A DNA stretch of 64,000 bases from Caballeronia terrestris (GCF_001544515.1 NZ_FCOL02000013.1:1-64000), one strand, 5' to 3'; shown: positions 1 through 8,843, counted from the stretch's first letter. Notes: generated by a model not told the origin, from the letters alone. Translations and numbers: made by a program.

Positions 1-6
1 TAGTTT

Positions 7-16
7 TTAAAGAACA
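7..16 (-). promoter_or_regulatory. boxA-like antitermination site of an rRNA leader
   Basis: Read on the minus strand this is TGTTCTTTAA followed by more A residues, close to the boxA consensus TGCTCTTTA bound by NusB/NusE in rRNA leaders. It lies about 90 bp downstream of the promoter at 110-138 on the same strand. The 16S gene would follow leftwards outside the window, so the assignment rests on the leader only. Confidence 0.65.
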
Positions 17-109
17 TTCGCACGAACCGGCGCCCACACCTTCAGTCGCCTACAGCACTCAACTTCAGCGCTTCGTTGTGCGTCGCTGCATCAGCAGCAG
101 AGAAACGAG

Positions 110-138
110 ATTATGAAGAATCTTTTTCCCTTTGTCAA
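110..138 (-). promoter_or_regulatory. rRNA operon promoter, downstream copy (P2)
   Basis: On the minus strand the sequence has a perfect -35 TTGACA (133-138), a 17-bp spacer and a -10 CATAAT (110-115), one mismatch from consensus. An A/T-rich stretch directly upstream resembles an UP element. Transcription would start near position 103 and run leftwards. A consensus sigma-70 promoter followed by boxA is the usual architecture of a beta-proteobacterial rrn operon. Confidence 0.75.
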
Positions 139-224
139 CAAGTTTTTCGCTTTCGCTTCCAAACTTACCGACTTTGGAGACCACTTGTTTCCTTCGCGGC
201 CCTCGTCGTGAAACGAGGAGACGA

Positions 225-253
225 ATAATAGGTGAACCAGACGACAATGACAA
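225..253 (-). promoter_or_regulatory. rRNA operon promoter, upstream copy (P1)
   Basis: On the minus strand there is -35 TTGTCA (248-253), a 17-bp spacer and -10 TATTAT (225-230). It sits 115 bp upstream of the second promoter at 110-138, a spacing like that of the tandem P1/P2 promoters of E. coli rrn operons. It begins only 30 bp after the stop codon of the hydrolase gene on the same strand. Confidence 0.7.
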
Positions 254-282
254 GGGCGTGACGCAAAAATATGTTGGGACGC

Positions 283-1554
283 TCAACGCCCTTGCTGGAC
301 GGCGATCACGTCGATGGGGACGGCTTCCGCCATCGCCGCGTAGCCAGCGTCGCTCGGGTGGATGTGGTCGCCGCTGTCGTAGCGACGCAGGAGCGAGTCC
401 GGGCGCGCCGGGTCGCGCAGCGCGCGGTCGAAATCGATGACGCCGTCGAATGCACGGCTCGAGCGGATCGATTCGTTCACCGCCAGCCGGATCTTCTCGC
501 GCTCCGGCGGTAGCGATGCCGGCGTCAGCGTGGCCCCATATATCTTGATGCCGCGCTGGTGCGCCTGTGCGATCAGCCGCTGGTAGCCGCGGATCAGCGA
601 GTCGGCGGTGACTTGCGTGTGCGGGTCGTCACAATCGAGGCCGTCGCGCGCGGGCATCGCGGCGAAATTGATGTCGTTGATGCCGATCAGCACGATGATC
701 GCGCGCACGCCCGACTGGCGCAGCGCGTCGCGCTCGAAGCGGCCGATCACCGCCTCGCCGTAGCACGGCGAGTTGCTGAGCAGCCGGTTGCCGCTGATTC
801 CCGCGTTGACGATCGCCGTCCCCGGGACGCCCTTTTCCGCGAGCCGCCGCGCCAGCGCGTCCGGCCAGCGGCGGTTGGCGTTGGGCGTCGAGCGCATGCC
901 GTCGGTGATCGAATCGCCGATTGCGACGATGCTCTGCCCCGACGCATCGTCGACGGCGACGCTCGACAGCCACGCGTATTGCGTGAACCTGGTGCGGAAG
1001 GCGTCAGCGGCGGTATCGTCAGCGTGGTTGCCGGGAGTCGACACGTAGTTGATCTGGCTCGCTACCCGGTGCCACGCGGCCAGTTTTTGGTCCTTACCTA
1101 TATAGAGGCTGACGGCGAGTGGCTGGTTCGCCGCCACATCGAAGGCGACGGGGTCGCTCTCGACCTGACCGCCCGGCGCGATCGTCACGCTCTTGTTGCC
1201 GGCGAACGTGACCGCGCGGTCCGTGCCCCGGCGCGCCGCCGCGCCGCTGCCGCTCACGGCCCGCGCGATGTGCGCCGCGTCGATCACGAGTGGCGTCGTG
1301 CCGTACACGTTGCTCAGCCGCAGACGCGCGCGCTTGCCGTCGAGGCGCGGGTAGATCAACTGCCTCACCGTGCGGCCGCCGACTTCCGGCGAGCGATAAA
1401 GCGGCGGCAAGTTCGCCTGTTGGGGGATCGCCTGGAGCGCCGTCGACCAGGCGCTGACCCAGTGGGCGTTGTCGGCGGGGGTATCGGCGAAAGCGGGGAT
1501 CAGCGGCAGGAACTGGGCGCAAAGGCACGCGGCAGCAAGGATTCGAAGCGTCAT
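283..1554 (-). CDS. secreted SGNH/GDSL-family hydrolase
   Basis: A 423-residue protein with an N-terminal signal peptide (residues 1-24, cleavage after AFA). It shows the SGNH hydrolase blocks: GDSITDG at 213-219 with nucleophile Ser215, Gly in GISGN at 252-256, Asn293 in GIND, and the Asp396/His399 pair in DHIHP. Family members are esterases or lipases acting on acyl or acetyl esters; the substrate cannot be read from sequence. The N-terminal 190 residues look like a beta-sandwich accessory region, as in larger secreted members. The ATG at 1554 was chosen because the signal peptide starts there; an in-frame extension to 1722 would bury it. The gene reads towards the rRNA promoters. Confidence 0.85.
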   Translation of the reverse strand: MTLRILAAACLCAQFLPLIPAFADTPADNAHWVSAWSTALQAIPQQANLPPLYRSPEVGGRTVRQLIYPRLDGKRARLRLSNVYGTTPLVIDAAHIARAVSGSGAAARRGTDRAVTFAGNKSVTIAPGGQVESDPVAFDVAANQPLAVSLYIGKDQKLAAWHRVASQINYVSTPGNHADDTAADAFRTRFTQYAWLSSVAVDDASGQSIVAIGDSITDGMRSTPNANRRWPDALARRLAEKGVPGTAIVNAGISGNRLLSNSPCYGEAVIGRFERDALRQSGVRAIIVLIGINDINFAAMPARDGLDCDDPHTQVTADSLIRGYQRLIAQAHQRGIKIYGATLTPASLPPEREKIRLAVNESIRSSRAFDGVIDFDRALRDPARPDSLLRRYDSGDHIHPSDAGYAAMAEAVPIDVIAVQQGR

Positions 1555-1711
1555 TCGGTGGTCGCGGGCTGAACAAAACGTCGATTGTGCCTGATCGGTC
1601 GCGACCGTCGCACAGACTCGCCTTTCACGCAAAAACGAGACGCTTCGTGGAAAAGCCTCAGAATGTAGGCATAGGCCAGCCGGCCCCACCTCGTTTCGGT
1701 ATCCAATTCGC

Positions 1712-2884
1712 ATGCAATCCAAGAACTCCGTCAGTCTCGCCGTTAGCCCGCTTCAGCTCCATTGGGAGGAGGACGGCGAGAGCCGCTCGGCCCTTTGGCG
1801 CTCGGAAAGCGGCAACGCGCCGCCGAAGCGCGTCGTGATCGGCGACGATCAGCTCACCGCCGATTCCGCCTATCGCCTCGCGTGCGAAGGCACGGCGATC
1901 CTGTGGCGCGGCGACTTTCAGAACGCGCGGCAGTTGTTGCAGGCCGTCGTGAGACGAATCGAGAACAAGCCGAAGAAAACACGGAGGAAAGCGGACGAAG
2001 CGCCGCCGCCTTCGCCGGTCGACAGCTTCAATCTCCACCGGCTCGCGCAGTCGCAGCGCGCCCGCACGCTCGCGATGTTGCTGCTCCCGCTCGACGAGCA
2101 ATACGCGATTCCACTGCGTCGCGCGCCCGACGTACGCGAGGCCTGCGAGGAAGCATACGGGCCGTCGAGCGGGCCGTCGGTGGTGTCGCTGCGTGAGGTG
2201 CTCGGGCTCGTCGGCGCGCACGAGTGGCGTAAGAAGGGCGTCGAGATCGCCGCGCTCGGGGCGCGCATCCACCCTTACTACGGCGTGTTTTCGCCGGTGC
2301 GCGGCGAGTACATCAAGCTCGTGGCAGACCAGCCGCTGCCGTCGAAGACGCTCGCGTTCGACATCGGCACCGGCACCGGCGTGCTCGCGGCGCTGTTGGC
2401 GCAGCGGGGCGTGGAGCGCGTCGTCGCGACCGACCTGGATGCCCGCGCGCTCGCCTGCGCGCATGAAAACATCGAGCGGCTGGGGCTCGCGTCGCAGGTG
2501 GACGTGGTGAAGGCCGACTTGTTCCCCGAAGGCCGCGCGCCGCTCGTCGTGTGTAATCCGCCGTGGCTGCCCGCGCGGCCGAGCTCGGCGATCGAGCACG
2601 CGATCTACGATCCCGAAAGCCGCATGCTGCGCGGCTTTCTCGGCGGCCTCGCCGCGCATCTGACGCCCGGCGGCGAAGGCTGGCTGATCCTTTCGGATTT
2701 CGCGGAGCATCTCGGCCTGCGCACGCGCGCGCAGTTGCAGGAATGGATCGACGCGGCCGGCCTGAAGGTCGACGGACGGCTCGACGTGAAGCCGCACCAT
2801 CCGCGCGCCGCCGACAAAACCGATCCGCTTTACGCCGCGCGCTCGAAGGAAGTGACGTCGTTGTGGCGACTCGTCGCCGCGTAA
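1712..2884 (+). CDS. class I SAM-dependent methyltransferase
   Basis: A 390-residue protein. Residues 217-225 carry the SAM-binding motif DIGTGTGVL, an acidic residue ends strand beta-2 at about 241-243 (DLD), and NPPW at 282-285 is the (N/D)PPY-type motif of enzymes that methylate amide or exocyclic amino nitrogens, as in PrmC and RlmG. The first 200 residues are less conserved and contain a basic Lys/Arg-rich stretch near 86-95. The target (rRNA, protein glutamine or a small molecule) is unknown. The gene is convergent with the flavoprotein at 2892, with 7 bp between the stop codons. Confidence 0.75.
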   Translation: MQSKNSVSLAVSPLQLHWEEDGESRSALWRSESGNAPPKRVVIGDDQLTADSAYRLACEGTAILWRGDFQNARQLLQAVVRRIENKPKKTRRKADEAPPPSPVDSFNLHRLAQSQRARTLAMLLLPLDEQYAIPLRRAPDVREACEEAYGPSSGPSVVSLREVLGLVGAHEWRKKGVEIAALGARIHPYYGVFSPVRGEYIKLVADQPLPSKTLAFDIGTGTGVLAALLAQRGVERVVATDLDARALACAHENIERLGLASQVDVVKADLFPEGRAPLVVCNPPWLPARPSSAIEHAIYDPESRMLRGFLGGLAAHLTPGGEGWLILSDFAEHLGLRTRAQLQEWIDAAGLKVDGRLDVKPHHPRAADKTDPLYAARSKEVTSLWRLVAA

Positions 2885-2891
2885 TGCACGC

Positions 2892-4142
2892 TCACGTGCG
2901 CGCCGCGAGATACGCGAGCGCGCCCTCACCCGCGACGATCCCGCTCGCGAGGCACGCCGTCAGTAGATAGCCGCCCGTCGGCGCTTCCCAGTCGAGCATT
3001 TCACCCGCGCAGAAGACGCCTGGCAGCGCCGTGAGCATCGAATGCGCGTCGAGCGATTCGAACGCGACGCCGCCCGCGCTGCTGATCGCCTCGGCGATCG
3101 GACGCGGGCGCAGGACCTTCAGCGGCAGCGATTTGATGCGTTGGGCGAGCGTCGGCGGATCGGCGAAATCTTCCTTGCTGACGCATTCGCGCAGCAATCC
3201 CGCTTTCACGCCCGTGATGTGCAGCCGGCTTTGCAGATGACTCGACATCGACCGGGCGCCGCGCGGATGTGTCACCTCTTCCAGCACGCGTTCCGGCGTA
3301 AGACCCGGCGCGAGGTCGAGCAGGATCGTTTTGTTCTCACCTTTGGCGCGCTCGCGGATCGGCGCCGACAGCGCGTAGACCAGACTCCCTTCGATTCCCG
3401 TCGCGGTAATTAGGCACTCGCCGGCGCGCCAGTCGATGCTGCCGTCGTCGCGCGCCAGCCCGATCGCCACTGATTTCAGCGGCTCGCCCGCGAACCGGCT
3501 GCTGAAATGCTCGCTCCAGTCGACGTCGAAGCCGCAGTTCGACGGCTCGAACGGTTCGACGCGCACGCCGCGCCCTTCGAGATGAGGCACCCACGCGGCG
3601 TCCGAGCCCAGGCGCGGCCAGCTCGCGCCGCCAAGCGCCAGGATTACGGCATCGGCTGAAACGTGCGCTTCGCCGTTGGGAGTGGTGAAGGCGAGCGCCC
3701 TCGACGCGTCGTGCGCCCAGCCGGTCCAGCGATGCCGCATATGAAACTGCACGCCCGCCCCGCGCAGCCGATGCAGCCAGGCGCGCAGCATCGGCGCGGC
3801 TTTCATGTCAGTCGGGAAGACGCGGCCCGAGCTGCCGACGAACGTTTCGATTCCTAATTCGTGGACCCAGCTTTGCAGGGCGTCGGCACCGAAACGGTTT
3901 AATAAAGGCTCGATTTGTCCAGCGCGTGCGCCATAGCGGGCAAGAAATTGCGTCGCCGCTTCGGAATGAGTGAGATTCATCCCACCTTTGCCCGCCATCA
4001 GAAATTTGCGGCCGACTGACGGCATCGAGTCGTAGACATCGACGCGCGCCCCGCCGGCAGACGCCACTTCGGCCGCCATCAGCCCGGCCGGCCCCCCGCC
4101 GACGATGGCAACGCGTGAAATTTCTGGTGATTTGAAAGACAT
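2892..4142 (-). CDS. HI0933-like NAD(P)/FAD-dependent oxidoreductase
   Basis: A 416-residue flavoprotein. The dinucleotide-binding motif GGGPAG is at residues 15-20 and is followed by the family signature SVGRKFLMAGKGG near 43-56. The C-terminus has the second FAD-contact region (GVFCAGEMLDWEAPTGGY). The architecture matches the HI0933/BaiN family (TIGR03862 subgroup), whose physiological substrate is generally unknown. The ATG at 4142 is preferred because the Rossmann strand follows directly; starts at 4172 or 4205 would add an unconserved tail, and none has a clear ribosome-binding site. Confidence 0.8.
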   Translation of the reverse strand: MSFKSPEISRVAIVGGGPAGLMAAEVASAGGARVDVYDSMPSVGRKFLMAGKGGMNLTHSEAATQFLARYGARAGQIEPLLNRFGADALQSWVHELGIETFVGSSGRVFPTDMKAAPMLRAWLHRLRGAGVQFHMRHRWTGWAHDASRALAFTTPNGEAHVSADAVILALGGASWPRLGSDAAWVPHLEGRGVRVEPFEPSNCGFDVDWSEHFSSRFAGEPLKSVAIGLARDDGSIDWRAGECLITATGIEGSLVYALSAPIRERAKGENKTILLDLAPGLTPERVLEEVTHPRGARSMSSHLQSRLHITGVKAGLLRECVSKEDFADPPTLAQRIKSLPLKVLRPRPIAEAISSAGGVAFESLDAHSMLTALPGVFCAGEMLDWEAPTGGYLLTACLASGIVAGEGALAYLAART

Positions 4143-4300
4143 GCTGTTCAGGCGCAAATAACGAGACGCCATTTTCGCATCGCGCCAATCGGACACCGCC
4201 GTCATTCATCAAATAACAAAAATGAATTTGTCCGCGGGCGACCCACGACGTAGCATCGCGCGATCATTGCCTCGTCAACCTATTTTTCACCAGGTATTTC

Positions 4301-5794
4301 ATGTCAGCTTCCCTTGCGCCCGAGCGCTCCAGTGCGCCGGCCTCCCCGAGCGCCGTTGACGCGCGCCCCGTCATCCGCAGCGCCGCCGATGTCTCCAGCC
4401 TCGTCAATCGGGGCGCGGCGATCGGCAGCGACGCGCGCGTCGTCGTCGCGATCGCGCTTGGCGGCGTCTTTCTCGATGCCTACGACCTCGGCGCGCTCGC
4501 GTTCGGCATCAAGGACATCGCCCGCGAATTCTCGCTGACGCCGACCGGCACCGGTTTCGTCGCGTCGGCGATCACCTTCGGCGCGATCATCGGCGCACTG
4601 ATCGGCGGCTACCTCACCGACAAAATCGGTCGATATCGCGTCTTCATGGCCGATATGTTCTTTTTCGTCGTCGCGGCTATCGCTTGCGCGCTCGCGCCGA
4701 ACGCCTGGGCGCTCGGCGGTGCCCGCTTCGTGATGGGACTGGGCGTCGGCATCGACTTACCGGTCGCGATGGCGTTTCTCGCCGAATTCTCGCGGCTCCA
4801 GGGTCGCGGCAACAAGGCCGCGCGAATCGCGATGTGGTGCCCGACGTGGTACGCGGCGATCAGCGTGTCATATCTATTAGTGCTCGGGCTGTACGCGGTG
4901 CTGCCGGAAAGCCACTCCGGCTGGCTTTGGCGGCTGATTCTCGGCTTCGGTGCGGTGCCGGCGATCGTGATCATCGCGATCCGGAGCCGCTATATCAGCG
5001 AGTCGCCCGTGTGGGCGGCCAATCAGGGCGATCTCCCGGCGGCGGCCGCGATTCTCAAGCGGTCTTACGGCATTGACACGCGGGTCGACGCGGACGGTTC
5101 AGCGGCGAAAATCGCGCCGCGCAAGGCGACATGGAGCAACTACGGCAAGTTGCTGCGCGGCGTGTACCTGCGGCGGACCGTGCTCGCGACGGTCATCGCG
5201 GTGGCGTCGTCGTTTGCGTATAACGCGGTCGCGTTCGGGTTACCGGTCATCATTTCGAGCTTCCTCAAGCAGTCGATGCTGACTACGATCCTCGCCTCGC
5301 TCGCGCTCAACCTGTGTTTTGCGTTCGTCGGCGGGTTGATCGCGGTTCGGACGGTGCCAAAGGTCGGCGCGTGGAAGCTGACGGTGGGCGGCTACGCGTT
5401 TCAACTGGTCGCGCTCGTGGGGCTCGCGATCGTCGGGCGGCCGGAGAACGGCGCCGAAGTGGTCACGGCGATCGCGTTCCTCGCCGCGTTCCTGCTGGGA
5501 CAGGGCTTCGGGCCGGGGTCGCACAGCATGACGTTCGCGTCGCTGAGTTATCCGACTTCGCTGCGGGGCGTTGGCGTCGGCTTCAATCAAACGCTGATGC
5601 GCTCCAGTTCGACGGTTTCGCTGTTCCTGTTTCCGGTGCTGTCGGCGGCGCTCGGGACGAAGGTGTTCTGGATCATCGCGGTCGCGCCGTTGGCCGGATT
5701 GGTCGCGTTGCTGGCGATCCGGTGGGAACCCTCTGGGTATGACGTCGATGCGGAGGACTTTGAGCCTGCACGAAAGGCTGATTTCGCATCGTGA
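4301..5794 (+). CDS. MFS transporter, metabolite:H+ symporter type
   Basis: A 497-residue inner-membrane protein with about 12 hydrophobic segments. The first helix region carries FLDAYDLG and the loop between helices 2 and 3 has the MFS signature GYLTDKIGRYR; a central cytoplasmic loop lies near residues 240-285. The pattern fits the sugar or organic acid:H+ symporter families. A hydrophilic N-terminal extension of about 45 residues precedes the first helix. The substrate is not predictable. The gene stands alone and ends with a strong terminator at 5851. Confidence 0.8.
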   Translation: MSASLAPERSSAPASPSAVDARPVIRSAADVSSLVNRGAAIGSDARVVVAIALGGVFLDAYDLGALAFGIKDIAREFSLTPTGTGFVASAITFGAIIGALIGGYLTDKIGRYRVFMADMFFFVVAAIACALAPNAWALGGARFVMGLGVGIDLPVAMAFLAEFSRLQGRGNKAARIAMWCPTWYAAISVSYLLVLGLYAVLPESHSGWLWRLILGFGAVPAIVIIAIRSRYISESPVWAANQGDLPAAAAILKRSYGIDTRVDADGSAAKIAPRKATWSNYGKLLRGVYLRRTVLATVIAVASSFAYNAVAFGLPVIISSFLKQSMLTTILASLALNLCFAFVGGLIAVRTVPKVGAWKLTVGGYAFQLVALVGLAIVGRPENGAEVVTAIAFLAAFLLGQGFGPGSHSMTFASLSYPTSLRGVGVGFNQTLMRSSSTVSLFLFPVLSAALGTKVFWIIAVAPLAGLVALLAIRWEPSGYDVDAEDFEPARKADFAS

Positions 5795-5850
5795 GAAAGC
5801 GTGCGGGAACATGGGTGACACCCGTTCCCTGATACGTCGGAGGTAATTAA

Positions 5851-5876
5851 GGCCGCTGCGGTTGAGCGGCCTTTTT
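5851..5876 (+). terminator. rho-independent terminator after MFS gene
   Basis: A 7-bp stem GGCCGCT / AGCGGCC with a 7-base loop, followed by five T residues. It separates the MFS gene from the phenylacetate operon. Between here and the operator at 6043 I see no further gene or clear signal. Confidence 0.85.
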
Positions 5877-6042
5877 CTATGGAACGCGCGATTTGCAACG
5901 CGCCGCAGGCTCGCTGGTTCAGCTTGGCGTGCGAGGACATCGCTGAGACAGCAACGCCTCTATATAGATAGTAAATAGCGCACCGAAAATCGCTCTCTCT
6001 TCCTCGTCGAGACAAATCTCCTCTCATCAATCTCAAAAAAAG

Positions 6043-6072
6043 TTATAAACCGACCGGCCGGTCGGTTTATAA
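6043..6072. promoter_or_regulatory. 30-bp perfect palindrome, probable PaaR operator
   Basis: The two 15-base halves are exact reverse complements; the left half reads TTATAAACCGACCGG. The core ACCGACCGGCCGGTCGGT is typical of TetR-family operators. A perfect -10 hexamer TATAAT occupies 6068-6073, overlapping the right arm, so a bound dimer would block RNA polymerase on the paaA promoter. No good -35 hexamer is seen at 17 bp. The likely ligand-responsive regulator is the TetR gene at 10863. PaaR repressors of phenylacetate genes that respond to phenylacetyl-CoA are known in Burkholderia and relatives; the pairing here is inference. Confidence 0.8.
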
Positions 6073-6108
6073 TCGCCGAACAGCGACTTCCTTGAGCGAG
6101 CGATCGTC

Positions 6109-7116
6109 ATGTACACCCAATCCCTCGATATCCCCGGCAACGTCCAGCCGATCGGCGCATCGGCCGATGTGAACGCCTCTCCCGAGCAGCAGCGCTTCGA
6201 CGCCGTCATGGAGGCCGACGGCAAGATCGAGCCGCAGGACTGGATGCCCGAGGCTTACCGCAAGACCCTGGTCCGCCAGATTTCGCAGCACGCGCATTCG
6301 GAGATCATCGGCATGCAGCCCGAGGGCAACTGGATCAGCCGCGCGCCGAGCCTGAAGCGCAAGGCGATTCTGCTCGCGAAGGTGCAGGACGAAGGCGGCC
6401 ACGGCCTCTATCTCTATAGCGCGGCCGAAACGATGGGCGTCTCACGCGATCAGCTCGTCGATGCGCTCCACGCGGGCAAGGCGAAGTATTCGAGCATCTT
6501 CAATTACACGACGCCCACGTGGGCGGACGTCGGCGTGATCGGCTGGCTGGTCGATGGCGCCGCGATCATGAACCAGATCCCGCTCTGCCGCTGCACGTAC
6601 GGCCCGTACGCGCGCGCGATGATCCGCATCTGCAAGGAAGAGTCGTTCCATCAGCGCCAGGGTTTCGACGCGCTTCTCTCGATGATGAAGGGCACGCAAG
6701 CGCAAAAGGACATGGTGCAGCAGGCGGTCGACCGCTGGTGGTGGCCGGTGCTGATGATGTTCGGCCCGAGCGACAAGGATTCGATCCACAGCGGCCAGTC
6801 GTTCCAGTGGGGCATCAAGCGCATTTCGAACGACGACCTGCGTCAGAAATTCGTCGATGCCACCGTCGAGCAGGCGAAGATTCTCGGCGTCACGCTGCCG
6901 GATCCGGACCTCAAATGGAACGAGGAACGCAAGGCGCACGACTACGGCGCGATCGACTGGGAAGAATTCTGGCGCGTCGTGAACGGCGACGGCCCGTGCA
7001 ACAAGGAGCGCCTCGCCACCCGCGTGAAGGCGCACGACGACGGCGCCTGGGTCCGCGAAGCCGCGCTCGCGCATGCCGAAAAGCAAGCCACCCGCGCTCA
7101 CCAACAAGCTGCATAG
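6109..7116 (+). CDS. paaA: 1,2-phenylacetyl-CoA epoxidase subunit PaaA
   Basis: A 335-residue ferritin-like catalytic subunit. In the PaaABCE multicomponent monooxygenase PaaA carries the diiron site that epoxidises the aromatic ring of phenylacetyl-CoA. Both iron-binding E-x-x-H motifs are visible, Glu95-Gly-Gly-His98 and Glu178-Ser-Phe-His181. Length matches the family. It is the first gene of the operon, 36 bp after the palindromic operator. The ribosome-binding site is weak (GAGCGAG). A 67-bp gap to paaB holds a hairpin repeat, unlike the tight spacing further down the operon. Confidence 0.96.
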   Translation: MYTQSLDIPGNVQPIGASADVNASPEQQRFDAVMEADGKIEPQDWMPEAYRKTLVRQISQHAHSEIIGMQPEGNWISRAPSLKRKAILLAKVQDEGGHGLYLYSAAETMGVSRDQLVDALHAGKAKYSSIFNYTTPTWADVGVIGWLVDGAAIMNQIPLCRCTYGPYARAMIRICKEESFHQRQGFDALLSMMKGTQAQKDMVQQAVDRWWWPVLMMFGPSDKDSIHSGQSFQWGIKRISNDDLRQKFVDATVEQAKILGVTLPDPDLKWNEERKAHDYGAIDWEEFWRVVNGDGPCNKERLATRVKAHDDGAWVREAALAHAEKQATRAHQQAA

Positions 7117-7135
7117 GACGATTTTATCTATGGGG

Positions 7136-7166
7136 CCAGAGTAATGCGCTAAAGCGCCAACTCTGG
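7136..7166. repeat. palindromic hairpin repeat, copy 1 (paaA-paaB gap)
   Basis: An imperfect palindrome: CCAGAGT, spacer, GCGCT-aa-AGCGC, spacer, ACTCTGG. It would fold into a long hairpin in the paa mRNA between paaA and paaB. A near-identical element stands at 12375-12408 in an unrelated context, so this is a dispersed REP-like repeat rather than an operon-specific signal. There is no T-tract, so it is not a standard terminator; it could protect or separate the paaA message. Confidence 0.75.
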
Positions 7167-7183
7167 ACCGACAGGAGACAAAC

Positions 7184-7468
7184 ATGAACAAAGAATGGCC
7201 GATCTGGGAAGTTTTCGTTCGCAGCAAGCAAGGGCTCGATCACAAGCATTGCGGCAGCCTGCACGCTCCCGACGCGAGCGCCGCGCTGCGCATGGCGCGC
7301 GACGTCTACACGCGCCGGCAAGAAGGCGTGAGCATCTGGGTGGTACCGTCGGCGGCGATCACGGCGTCCGATCCGGCCGACAAGGCCGAGCTCTTCGAAC
7401 CGGCCGGCGACAAGATCTACCGTCACCCGACCTTCTTCGTGCTGCCCGACGAAATCAACCACATGTAA
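7184..7468 (+). CDS. paaB: 1,2-phenylacetyl-CoA epoxidase subunit PaaB
   Basis: A 94-residue protein of the usual PaaB size beginning [18 protein letters not shown], the well conserved N-terminus of the family. PaaB is a small bridging subunit that links PaaAC dimers in the epoxidase. A good ribosome-binding site (AGGAG) lies 8 bases before the ATG. It is 12 bp upstream of paaC. Confidence 0.96.
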   Translation: MNKEWPIWEVFVRSKQGLDHKHCGSLHAPDASAALRMARDVYTRRQEGVSIWVVPSAAITASDPADKAELFEPAGDKIYRHPTFFVLPDEINHM

Positions 7469-7480
7469 GGCGCTAGCGAC

Positions 7481-8281
7481 ATGACGACGCCCCAGCATCT
7501 CCAGTACATCCTGCGACTCGCCGACAACGCGTTGATTCTCGGCCAGCGCAACGCCGAGTGGTGCAGTCACGGCCCGGCGCTCGAGGAAGATATCGCGCTC
7601 GCGAACATCAGCCTCGATCTGATCGGCCAGGCGCGCCTCTTGTACTCGCACGCGGCCACGCTCGACGAACAGCTCAACGGCGTGAAGAAGACCGAAGACG
7701 ACTACGCCTATTTCCGCACCGAGCGCGAATTCGCGAACTACACGATCGCCGAGCTGCCGCATTTCGGGCCGCTCGCGGGCACCGCGCGCACCGAGCGCGA
7801 CTACGCCGTGACGATCGTGCGCAATTTCCTGTACTCGGCGCTGATGAGCCATCTGTGGACGGCGCTCGAATCGTCGACGGACGCGCAGCTCGCCGCGATC
7901 GCCGCGAAGTCGCTGAAGGAAACGCGCTATCACCTGCACCACGCGGGCGACTGGCTGATCCGCTTCGGCGACGGCACCGAGGAATCGCATCGCCGCGCGC
8001 AGGCTGCGCTCGATTACCTGATGCCGTACACGCGCGAATTCTTCAGCATCGATGACGTGGAGACGGCGATCGCCGCCGCGGGCATCGGCCCGCTGCCGAG
8101 CGATATAGAAGCAGCATGGCGCGAGGACGTCGACGCGGCACTCGCCCAGGCGACGCTCAAGGCGCCCGCCGACGTAAAACACGTGAGCACCGGCAAGCAC
8201 GGTGAACATTCCGAGCACATGGGCTATCTGCTCGCTGAAATGCAGAGCCTTGCGCGCCAGCATCCCGGCGCGAGCTGGTAA
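7481..8281 (+). CDS. paaC: 1,2-phenylacetyl-CoA epoxidase subunit PaaC
   Basis: A 266-residue ferritin-like structural subunit that pairs with PaaA to form the catalytic heterodimer. The conserved opening LRLADNALILGQRNAEWCSH and the helix containing ALEEDIALANISLDLIGQAR are family hallmarks. PaaC keeps the four-helix fold but is not thought to hold the catalytic iron centre. Spacing to paaB (12 bp) and paaD (16 bp) supports one transcript. Confidence 0.96.
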   Translation: MTTPQHLQYILRLADNALILGQRNAEWCSHGPALEEDIALANISLDLIGQARLLYSHAATLDEQLNGVKKTEDDYAYFRTEREFANYTIAELPHFGPLAGTARTERDYAVTIVRNFLYSALMSHLWTALESSTDAQLAAIAAKSLKETRYHLHHAGDWLIRFGDGTEESHRRAQAALDYLMPYTREFFSIDDVETAIAAAGIGPLPSDIEAAWREDVDAALAQATLKAPADVKHVSTGKHGEHSEHMGYLLAEMQSLARQHPGASW

Positions 8282-8297
8282 GCCCGAGGATTCCACG

Positions 8298-8843
8298 ATG
8301 AGCGCACACGCCATGATGACCGCCGATGCCACCCTCGAACGCGCCTGGGACGTGCTGGAAAGCGTGCCGGACCCGGAAATTCCCGTGGTGTCGATCCGCG
8401 AACTCGGCATTTTGCGCGACGTCCGCCGGGGCGCCGACAACGCTCTGGAAGTCGTGATCACGCCGACCTACTCCGGCTGCCCGGCGATGTCGCAGATTGC
8501 CGAGGACATCGGCGCGGCGCTCACTCAGGCGGGTCTCGGGCCGCATCGCATCGAAACGGTGCTCGCGCCCGCGTGGACCACCGACTGGATGACGGCCGAA
8601 GCGCGCGACAAGCTGCGCCGCTACGGCATCGCGCCGCCGACGGGCAACTGCGGCTCGCAGTCGGTGCCGCAAGTGAAAACGATCCGCTTCGTTCCGCGCC
8701 CCGCCGCGAACGACAAGCCCGCCTGCCCGCGCTGCGGCTCCGTGCACACGGAACGCCTCGCGCAGTTCGGCTCGACGGCATGCAAGGCGCTTTATCGCTG
8801 CATCGACTGCCGCGAGCCGTTCGACTACTTCAAACCATATTGA
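8298..8843 (+). CDS. paaD: phenylacetate degradation protein PaaD, Fe-S assembly type
   Basis: A 181-residue protein with an N-terminal MIP18/DUF59 domain (PDPEIPVVSIRELG near residues 21-37) and a C-terminal zinc-ribbon-like element with two Cys-x-x-Cys pairs (CPRCG and CIDCRE). PaaD is not a subunit of the purified epoxidase; members are thought to help mature the iron centres of the complex. The ATG at 8298 was taken because it starts just before the conserved domain; a longer reading frame from 8202 overlaps paaC. Confidence 0.93.
   Translation: MSAHAMMTADATLERAWDVLESVPDPEIPVVSIRELGILRDVRRGADNALEVVITPTYSGCPAMSQIAEDIGAALTQAGLGPHRIETVLAPAWTTDWMTAEARDKLRRYGIAPPTGNCGSQSVPQVKTIRFVPRPAANDKPACPRCGSVHTERLAQFGSTACKALYRCIDCREPFDYFKPY

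Noticed and set aside
559-1572. Long open frame opposite the SGNH hydrolase
   Set aside because: Antisense shadow produced by high GC in the third codon position; composition is Arg/Ala-rich without domains, while the minus-strand frame has catalytic motifs and a signal peptide.
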